In this document: positions 58,270 through 64,000 of the stretch, one piece after another
How positions within the stretch are numbered: position 1 is the stretch's first letter
Layout of the letters: the number at the start of each line of letters is the position of its first letter
Assembly: GCF_004005935.1 (NCBI RefSeq)
Contig: NZ_SACQ01000002.1
Location: 62,001 to 126,000, forward strand
Source: Neptunomonas marina
Lineage (GTDB): Bacteria > Pseudomonadota > Gammaproteobacteria > Pseudomonadales > Balneatricaceae
Length of the DNA stretch: 64,000 bases
Direction of reading: 5' to 3'
Notes under the pieces: model-generated
What the model saw: the letters and a program-made list of their open reading frames with translations, nothing else
Database searches by the model: none
Told to the model about the DNA's origin: nothing
Program-made: the position numbers and the translations under genes

Positions 58270-59031
58270 CTAGACGAGTGGGACGCGCTCCACCGCGCTC
58301 TTGAAGCAACCGTTTGAGTCTAGTTCAAACCAGCGATAGGCGGGAAGAGATGCATCACCACGAAGCTCAATCTGCGGTGTTGCTTGGAAGCTCACAAATT
58401 GTGCGGCAGTGGCTGGCGTAGAGATCAGCTGAGCCTCGGCCAGTGCCAATTCATGGGCTTGATGTAAGTGCCCACATACAACTAATTTCAGTGCATTGCT
58501 GGCGTAACGTTCAACGATGGAGAGAAATTCAGTACTGTTACCCAAGCGAATCTCATCTTGCCAACGGCTACCTACCGGTAGCGGCGGGTGGTGCAGCGCC
58601 ACCATCTGAAAGGGCGCTTTTGGGGCCTGCAAAAAGTTTGCTAGCCGCTCCAATTCGGCGTCTGCAAGTGAGCCGCTACCCACACCATCGGGTTGGCTTG
58701 TGGAGTCGAGCAGCAAAATATCCCACGGTGCCATAATAAGCCGCTGCTGAGCAAGCTCAGTAAAGCGCTGCATCTTGCTAGCATCGTCATGATTGCCCGG
58801 CAGCCAGCAACGCTGCTTAGCAAGATGGCGGGTTGCCATTTCAATCCGCTGATAGGCACTCTCGTAGCCGTGATGGGCTAAATCCCCTGTCATCAACAAC
58901 AGATCGCAATCAGCATGTTCCTCTCTAATGGCGGCCAGTACCGCATTAAAGCGCACCTCTGGATCGACGCCATTGTGAAATGTATCAGGCGTTTCTTGGA
59001 GGTGAAAGTCGGTAATTTGAATGAGTTTCAT
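58270..59031 (-). CDS. cpdA: 3',5'-cyclic AMP phosphodiesterase CpdA
   Basis: A 253-residue class III phosphodiesterase with the five metallophosphoesterase motifs: DFHL, TGDLAHHG, LPGNHDD, LHHPPLPVG and CGHLHQAH. It degrades cyclic AMP. It overlaps the yqiB-like gene by four bases (ATGA), and the order nudF-yqiB-cpdA-yqiA-parE matches E. coli. Confidence 0.93.
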   Translation of the reverse strand: MKLIQITDFHLQETPDTFHNGVDPEVRFNAVLAAIREEHADCDLLLMTGDLAHHGYESAYQRIEMATRHLAKQRCWLPGNHDDASKMQRFTELAQQRLIMAPWDILLLDSTSQPDGVGSGSLADAELERLANFLQAPKAPFQMVALHHPPLPVGSRWQDEIRLGNSTEFLSIVERYASNALKLVVCGHLHQAHELALAEAQLISTPATAAQFVSFQATPQIELRGDASLPAYRWFELDSNGCFKSAVERVPLV

Positions 59032-59480
59032 GACGCAGGATAGGCCAGATAAATAGGCTCGTGATGCTGCCCATAGCGCAGACAGTGGCTAAGCCATTCA
59101 CCTAAGTAATGGTTCAACTGCGCTTTTTCATCCGGTTGAAACATCTGATGATTCGGATAGCTATACGCACCTGAAAACTGGCGCCGTTCGGTGTGGATAA
59201 CTTCCGCCATGCCTGCATCGTGGTAAAGACGTACCAACAGTGTTGGTGCATCAAGCCAGGGTGTGGCTGCACTGCTTTGTGAGACTCGCAGCGTCGTTGT
59301 ATAGGTAAAACGCTCCATGACCTCGATGCGTACCGCAGACTGCTGCTCTTGTGAGCTGATCGAGAACTCACGCGCATCCTGATGTTCTAGGTCGGGCATC
59401 AGTTTATTCACACGTGCGTAGTTTGCCTCGCAGATCGACATCTGCCGCGTAAGATCCGGAACGTATTTGCGCCTCATCAA
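59028..59480 (-). CDS. yqiB: DUF1249 family protein (YqiB)
   Basis: A 150-residue cytoplasmic protein with MSICEANYARVNKLMPD at the start and the LLVRLYHDAGMAEV motif in the middle, typical of DUF1249. Function unknown. It lies two bases after nudF and overlaps cpdA by four bases, so it is co-translated with both. Confidence 0.93.
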   Translation of the reverse strand: MMRRKYVPDLTRQMSICEANYARVNKLMPDLEHQDAREFSISSQEQQSAVRIEVMERFTYTTTLRVSQSSAATPWLDAPTLLVRLYHDAGMAEVIHTERRQFSGAYSYPNHQMFQPDEKAQLNHYLGEWLSHCLRYGQHHEPIYLAYPAS

Positions 59481-59481
59481 G

Positions 59482-60102
59482 TTAGCTCCACTCGCGAATC
59501 AAGCGCTCGCGGTGCAACTGCAGCCATTGCAGAGCGATAATAGCAGGAGCGTTATCAATAACTCCCTGCGATAACATCGCGAACACTTCTGCCGTCTTAA
59601 ACTGATGAACCTTGATATCCTCGCCCTCCTCTTCAAGCCCGTGACAGCCGCCTAAAACAGCCGCATCCACTTGAGCACAGAAGATATCAATATACTCACG
59701 CGCACCACCGGGGCTTGGACTAAAGCGATAGAGATGCTCGATTCTCTCAATCTCAGCGCCAGCTTCTTCGATGCTCTCGCGGCGGGCCACGCCTTCTAAC
59801 GTCTCCCCCTCATCCACAACACCTGCAACCAGCTCCAGCAACCAAGGACTATGCGGATGATCAATCGTGCCAATACGAAACTGTTCCACCAGCACCACAA
59901 CATCCTGTCGCGGATCAAACAGCAACACACACACGGCATCGGGGCGCCAAAACAGATCGCGTTTAATCGTGATCTTGCCGCCCTCAAATTTTGGTAAAGT
60001 GATTTCAAGCTCTCGCATCTGATAGAAGCTTTCGCAAATCACCTCGTCACGCTCAATCTGCAGATCGTTATTGCAGAATTGAGGCTGCCAACTCTTTTGC
60101 AT
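59482..60102 (-). CDS. nudF: ADP-ribose pyrophosphatase
   Basis: A 206-residue Nudix hydrolase cleaving ADP-ribose. The Nudix box GxxxxxExxRRExxEEAG is complete (GETLEGVARRESIEEAG, about residues 98-114). A strong GGAGG precedes the ATG at 60102. It leads the yqiB-cpdA-yqiA-parE-parC run. Confidence 0.94.
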   Translation of the reverse strand: MQKSWQPQFCNNDLQIERDEVICESFYQMRELEITLPKFEGGKITIKRDLFWRPDAVCVLLFDPRQDVVVLVEQFRIGTIDHPHSPWLLELVAGVVDEGETLEGVARRESIEEAGAEIERIEHLYRFSPSPGGAREYIDIFCAQVDAAVLGGCHGLEEEGEDIKVHQFKTAEVFAMLSQGVIDNAPAIIALQWLQLHRERLIREWS

Positions 60103-60169
60103 AGGTCCTCCTTAAGAGTGAGAAAATATACCACGGCACTGGCGAACCCTATGGTATTATTTATAATCT

Positions 60170-60185
60170 ATAAATATATATTTAT
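60170..60185 (+). promoter_or_regulatory. Perfect AT-rich palindrome upstream of the SulP gene
   Basis: ATAAATATATATTTAT is a 16-base perfect palindrome lying 14 bases before the SulP start codon. Low-complexity AT sequence can give this by chance, but the position suits an operator. Confidence 0.35.
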
Positions 60186-60198
60186 TCGATAATAGAAT

Positions 60199-61938
60199 AT
60201 GAAAACAACGCTTCGGCGCGGCAAAATAGACGATATCTTAGCCACGCAACCAATGGTTCGCTGGCTACAGCACTACGATAGCAGCAGCCTCTTCAATGAT
60301 CTGATGGCTGGTATCGTTGTGGCTATTCTAATCATCCCTCAAGGTATGGCGTATGCGTTGCTGGCAGGCATGCCTGCAGAATATGGGCTTTATGCCAGCA
60401 TGCTGCCACTGTTCTGTTATGCACTGCTAGGCAGCAGCCGCTCCCTTGCGGTAGGCCCGGTTGCGATCGCATCCCTGATGGTGACATCCGCACTCAGCGA
60501 GTTCGCTGCACCAGGTTCTGCGGCTTATATCCAAGCGGCTATCAATCTCGCCTTGCTGGTTGGGCTGTTCCTATTCCTGATGCACCTGCTAAAGCTCGGC
60601 AGTATCGTGAACTTTATGAGCCACTCTGTCATATCTGGGTTTACCAGCGCGGCTGCCGTGATCATTGCACTCAGCCAGCTCAAACATCTACTCGGATTAG
60701 AGATTGAACGGGGCGACTTTCTCGCTTCGCTAACCCAAACAGCCAATACACTGCCGAACTCCGATGCTGATACGCTCTTGGTGGGCATCAGTTCGATTAT
60801 GGTGCTGCTCATCACCAAAAAGCCACTGTGCTGTTTGCTCAAGCGCGCAGCAGCGCCAAGCTGGTTAGCCGAAGCCGTTTGCAAGGGCGGGCCGATGTTC
60901 GCCATCATTGCAGGTATGGTGCTGGTCACGTGGCTGGATAGCGCGTCAGTGGCGATTGTGGGTGAAATACCGAGTGGCATCCCCGCTCTCAGTTTAAACT
61001 TCATCAACCCAACTTTATGGCAAGATCTATGGATGCCCGCGCTGCTTATCGCGCTGATTGGTTACGTGGAGAGCGTATCAGTGGGTACCGCGCTGGCCAG
61101 TAAACGCCGCGAACGCATCGACCCAAACCGAGAACTCCTTGCACTGGGGGCAGCTAATATTGGTGCAGCCGTTAGCGGCACGTTTCCGGTTGCTGGGGGC
61201 TTTGGCCGCTCGATGGTTAACTTTAGCGCAGGTGCACAAACAACAATCGCCTCGTTGATCACGGCGGTGCTCGTTGCTCTGGTCGTTGCATTTTTCACGC
61301 CGCTGCTCACCAACCTACCCACCGCAACACTGGCCGCAATTATCTTACTGGCGGTCTTGCCGCTGATCGATATCAGCAGTTTGCGCCAAGCGTGGCGCTA
61401 TAACAAAGGCGACGCGCTAACGCTGGTCGCCACCTTTATTGCGGTGCTCTTACTGGGCGTAGAGCTGGGCATTGTATTGGGTATTGCGCTCTCGATCGCG
61501 ATCCTACTTAAACGTACGAGCCAACCACATATCGCGATCATTGGCCGCGTGGGCGCATCGGAGCATTTTCGTAACATTGAGCGCCATGATGTTTCCACTC
61601 ACCCTGATATTCTGATTCTGCGTGTTGATGAGAGCTTATTTTTCGCGAACACACGCTATGTCGAGCAGTTTATTCTGGCGCACATCGCCCAGCACCCAAA
61701 CATCCGACACACCCTAATCAACTGTGCGGCTGTGAATGATATCGATGCCAGCGCGCTTGAGACCCTCGAAAACCTTAGCCATCAACTGCACAGCGAAGGG
61801 ATCTGCTTACATTTCTCAGAGATTAAAGGTCCGGTAATGGACCGTTTGGAGCGGGTAAAATTTGCCGATCACCTAGCCTGTGGCGAGATCTTCTTCACCA
61901 CAGATGAGGGCGTCAGACAGCTTGAAACGCAGTGTTAA
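60199..61938 (+). CDS. SulP-family anion transporter with STAS domain
   Basis: A 579-residue inner-membrane transporter. About 12-14 helices contain the SulP signature (IIPQGMAYALLAGMPAEYGLYASMLP, about residues 50-75) and the segment PVAGGFGRSMVNFSAG. A cytoplasmic STAS domain (about 455-575) follows, with NCAAVNDIDASALETLENL, where Asp-Ala replaces the phosphorylatable Ser found in some anti-sigma antagonists. Family members carry sulfate, bicarbonate or organic anions; the substrate cannot be read from sequence. It is divergent from nudF. Confidence 0.9.
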   Translation: MKTTLRRGKIDDILATQPMVRWLQHYDSSSLFNDLMAGIVVAILIIPQGMAYALLAGMPAEYGLYASMLPLFCYALLGSSRSLAVGPVAIASLMVTSALSEFAAPGSAAYIQAAINLALLVGLFLFLMHLLKLGSIVNFMSHSVISGFTSAAAVIIALSQLKHLLGLEIERGDFLASLTQTANTLPNSDADTLLVGISSIMVLLITKKPLCCLLKRAAAPSWLAEAVCKGGPMFAIIAGMVLVTWLDSASVAIVGEIPSGIPALSLNFINPTLWQDLWMPALLIALIGYVESVSVGTALASKRRERIDPNRELLALGAANIGAAVSGTFPVAGGFGRSMVNFSAGAQTTIASLITAVLVALVVAFFTPLLTNLPTATLAAIILLAVLPLIDISSLRQAWRYNKGDALTLVATFIAVLLLGVELGIVLGIALSIAILLKRTSQPHIAIIGRVGASEHFRNIERHDVSTHPDILILRVDESLFFANTRYVEQFILAHIAQHPNIRHTLINCAAVNDIDASALETLENLSHQLHSEGICLHFSEIKGPVMDRLERVKFADHLACGEIFFTTDEGVRQLETQC

Positions 61939-61945
61939 CTCTGTA

Positions 61946-61968
61946 GGCACGGCACCTATTGCCGTACC
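61946..61968. terminator. Hairpin between convergent SulP and EAL genes
   Basis: GGCACGGCA (61946-61954) and TGCCGTACC (61960-61968) pair with one mismatch around loop CCTAT, eight bases after the SulP stop. There is no T tract in either direction, so it is a tentative bidirectional terminator. Confidence 0.45.
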
Positions 61969-61971
61969 TCG

Positions 61972-63753
61972 CTAAGAGAGGCGAACTTTGCGGCGGCGCG
62001 AAATAAATAAGGTGTTGCCGCCCTCTTTCTTTGCTTGCTTCTTCGCCTCAGCAGCAAGCTCGGCCACTTCATGGTAGCTTTCACAGGCGTAAGGGTCTGG
62101 AAAAACAATACCAATCGCGAGACTCAATATCTGGTGGAAGCTACGCTCTTGGGCACGATTCACCGCCCAAATCCCCCCCTCTTGCAACTCTTTTGGCGCA
62201 TAATACTCCCGCACCTCATCAGCGAACTCATCAAGGATCTGCTGGCAGCGCGCGGCATAATCAAGGCACCCAAAAATCACCACGAAGTCATCCCCACCGA
62301 TATGCCCCACAAAACAGTCACTCGAGGTAATACAGCGCTTAATGATCCGCCCTAATAGCTGAATAACCTGATCACCCTTGGCGTAACCGTAGTAGTCATT
62401 GAAGGGCTTAAAGTCATTGAGATCAAAATAGGCAACCCGAAACTCCAGCGCTTGCTTTAAGCGGCGATCGATCTCTCGATTGATCGGTACATTCCCAGGC
62501 AGCAACGTGAGTGGGTTTGAGTAGGTAGCGTTTTGAATCTTGAGATCAGTAATACGCTTGAGCAGGTCACGCAAACTACCAACACCAAGGTAGACGCCAT
62601 CTTGCACAATGATAATTTCGCTAGTCAGGTGCGCAGTATCTTGGTTCGTTAACTGATAGGACACCTTAGATAGCCCAACATAGCTCTCCACCACCAGCAT
62701 ATCTTGTGACATCACACTGGATGCCGGTTTTTTCTCGTAGAGCGCCCGACCATATTGGGCGGAGAACAGCTCTAACAAGTCTTGGCGGCGCACAATCCCT
62801 ACAGGTATCCCGTTGTTCAAAACCGGTACTGCATCGAGCTCGGGCGTCTTTTTAAAGAGCCGATCAACCTCGTGCAGCATCTGCGTTTCGTTCACAGCTG
62901 GCATGGTGCGACAGAGCGAAAGCACCGTTTCGTCCTCGCTCATGCGGGTCTTCTCCTCCATGCGGCGCGCACGATTGGAGAGAAAATCGCTGTGAAAACG
63001 GCTGGGCTCCGGATGCGGCTTACCGAGCAGAAAACCCTGCCCGCGGCTGACTCCCAGCTCAATGAGCGTATCTAGCTCCTCTTTCGTCTCAATCCCCTCA
63101 GCGATGAGTTCGCACTGCAACTTCTTCGCAATGGAGACAATCGCTAAGATGAACTCCCGCTTCACCATATCGCGATCAACGCCGCGCACAAAATGCTGAT
63201 CGATCTTGACGCATTCAGGCTGCAACTCCGACCACATACGCAAGCCAGAATAGCCAACACCAAGGTCATCTATGGCCACCTGAAAGCCCATTTCACGGTA
63301 GTATTCCACCGCCGCTCTGGAGAGGCCAAAATGGTCGTAGGGTTGCTTTTCCGAGAGCTCAATAACAATACGCTCACGCTCGATCTGCATCTTTTCGAGC
63401 AGCGCTAACGTCATCCCTTTTTGATGGTCGGAGGAGGCCAACAGCGAAGCACTGATATTTAGGTACAGCTTGCCAGGCAGTTTGAGCGCGGCGAACCGAC
63501 TCAATGCTTGGCTGCGGCATACCAGCTCAAGCTCATGTAGTCGCCCCATGGCGATGGCGGTCTGAAAGAGCGCATCAGGGGTGAATAACAGGCTATTTTC
63601 TGGGCCTCGGGACAACGCTTCATGCCCCACTGCATCGCCTGTTAAAAGGTCAAAGATCGGCTGAAAGTAGGGCGTTATCGCTGCACTATCGATAATCTGC
63701 GACAACACCTGTTCTGCTTCGGACAACGAGCGAGCTTCTTGAAGTAACGGCAT
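61972..63753 (-). CDS. Cyclic di-GMP phosphodiesterase with EAL, CBS and degenerate GGDEF domains
   Basis: A 593-residue cytoplasmic protein. The N-terminal EAL domain (about residues 20-255) has the EAL motif at 45-47 and all usual catalytic residues visible (IDDLGVGYSGL, VKIDQHFV, LIAEGIETKEEL, GQGFLLGKP), so it should hydrolyse cyclic di-GMP. A pair of CBS modules (about 285-405) follows, able to bind adenine nucleotides. The C-terminal GGDEF domain (about 430-585) reads GGDDF (486-490) instead of GGDEF, so it is more likely regulatory than a cyclase. It precedes another EAL gene at the window end. Confidence 0.9.
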   Translation of the reverse strand: MPLLQEARSLSEAEQVLSQIIDSAAITPYFQPIFDLLTGDAVGHEALSRGPENSLLFTPDALFQTAIAMGRLHELELVCRSQALSRFAALKLPGKLYLNISASLLASSDHQKGMTLALLEKMQIERERIVIELSEKQPYDHFGLSRAAVEYYREMGFQVAIDDLGVGYSGLRMWSELQPECVKIDQHFVRGVDRDMVKREFILAIVSIAKKLQCELIAEGIETKEELDTLIELGVSRGQGFLLGKPHPEPSRFHSDFLSNRARRMEEKTRMSEDETVLSLCRTMPAVNETQMLHEVDRLFKKTPELDAVPVLNNGIPVGIVRRQDLLELFSAQYGRALYEKKPASSVMSQDMLVVESYVGLSKVSYQLTNQDTAHLTSEIIIVQDGVYLGVGSLRDLLKRITDLKIQNATYSNPLTLLPGNVPINREIDRRLKQALEFRVAYFDLNDFKPFNDYYGYAKGDQVIQLLGRIIKRCITSSDCFVGHIGGDDFVVIFGCLDYAARCQQILDEFADEVREYYAPKELQEGGIWAVNRAQERSFHQILSLAIGIVFPDPYACESYHEVAELAAEAKKQAKKEGGNTLFISRRRKVRLS

Positions 63754-63844
63754 TTTACTGAGCGATAAACAAGCTTAGGATTGGTTAGATTATGTTCAAA
63801 TAATGACAAAAAGATGACAGCAGATAGGCTACTGTCGTTTACCT

Positions 63845-64000
63845 CTAACCGATGTCCGAATCAAACTCAACGTCTAGTAATGACAGCACCTCGTCAAACG
63901 GCGCTGGTCGGGCGAGCAGGTAACCCTGCCCCATTTCACAGCGGTTTTCACGCAAAAACGCCAACTGCTCTTGCGTTTCAATTCCTTCCGCCACCACCTT
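63845..64000 (-). CDS. C-terminal end of an EAL-domain protein (5' part outside the window)
   Basis: Read in reverse from the window edge, 51 codons encode KVVAEGIETQEQLAF, then CEMGQGYLLARP, the closing part of an EAL phosphodiesterase domain with the conserved Glu and Gln. A TAG stop is at 63845-63847. The sequence is close to the corresponding part of the neighbouring EAL-CBS-GGDEF protein, which suggests tandem cyclic di-GMP genes. The N-terminal domains are beyond the window. Confidence 0.85.
   Translation of the reverse strand, partial: KVVAEGIETQEQLAFLRENRCEMGQGYLLARPAPFDEVLSLLDVEFDSDIG

Overview
The window is a gene-dense stretch (no gap between genes exceeds about 300 bases) of a chromosome from a gammaproteobacterium. 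Base composition is moderate, and the gene content (EF-P beta-lysylation genes, RegBA-type redox kinase pair, a polyhydroxyalkanoate phasin, TonB2-type transport, Pseudomonas- and E. coli-like housekeeping clusters) suggests a marine, Oceanospirillaceae-like aerobe. The genus cannot be fixed from the sequence alone. No rRNA, tRNA, CRISPR array, insertion sequence or prophage was seen. Most of the window is core genome in conserved operons. || Layout. 1-8.2 kb is an iron block: a DUF3450-TtpC-ExbB-ExbD-TonB energising operon, divergent from a long-chain flavodoxin, then a PepSY membrane protein and a TonB-dependent siderophore receptor. Fur-box-like sites lie before the energising operon, the flavodoxin and the receptor, so the block reads as one iron-starvation module. 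8.3-16.7 kb is mixed: a HerA-like ATPase, an odd metallo-beta-lactamase-fold protein, a tRNA-queuosine mannosyltransferase homologue, a phasin with paired operator-like palindromes, a RegB/RegA-like redox two-component system, an orphan CbiM-like membrane protein and a REC-GGDEF cyclase. 16.2-23.8 kb holds rimI, holD, leuA, a PatB-type C-S lyase and the EF-P cluster epmA-efp-epmB. 24-29.5 kb is the miaB-phoH-ybeY-corC-lnt operon. 29.5-31.8 kb is a trpR-trpE-trpG operon, apparently autoregulated, with atypical TrpE and TrpG sequences. 32-34.6 kb carries small genes and a LysR regulator. 34.8-39.3 kb is leuS-lptE-holA and a lipoprotein cytochrome c. 39.3-51.6 kb is a large leftward block for lipoate synthesis and cell-wall elongation: osmC, lipA, lipB, ybeD, dat, dacA, rlpA, mltB, rodA, mrdA, rlmH, rsfS, nadD, proA. 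51.7-60.1 kb holds an unusual membrane protein, a GGA-rich intergenic region, and parC-parE-yqiA-cpdA-yqiB-nudF. 60.2 kb to the end has a SulP transporter and two EAL-domain proteins. || Points most worth a second look: a candidate CsrA-sequestering small RNA near 53.3 kb (six GGA motifs, one in the loop of a perfect 5-bp hairpin); the 502-residue protein before it, which joins an AhpA/YtjB-like membrane module to a possible degenerate class III cyclase-like domain through a hexanucleotide-repeat-encoded Glu-Ala linker; a near-leaderless trpR whose promoter is buried in a textbook Trp operator; and a metallo-beta-lactamase-fold protein without the usual HxHxDH site.
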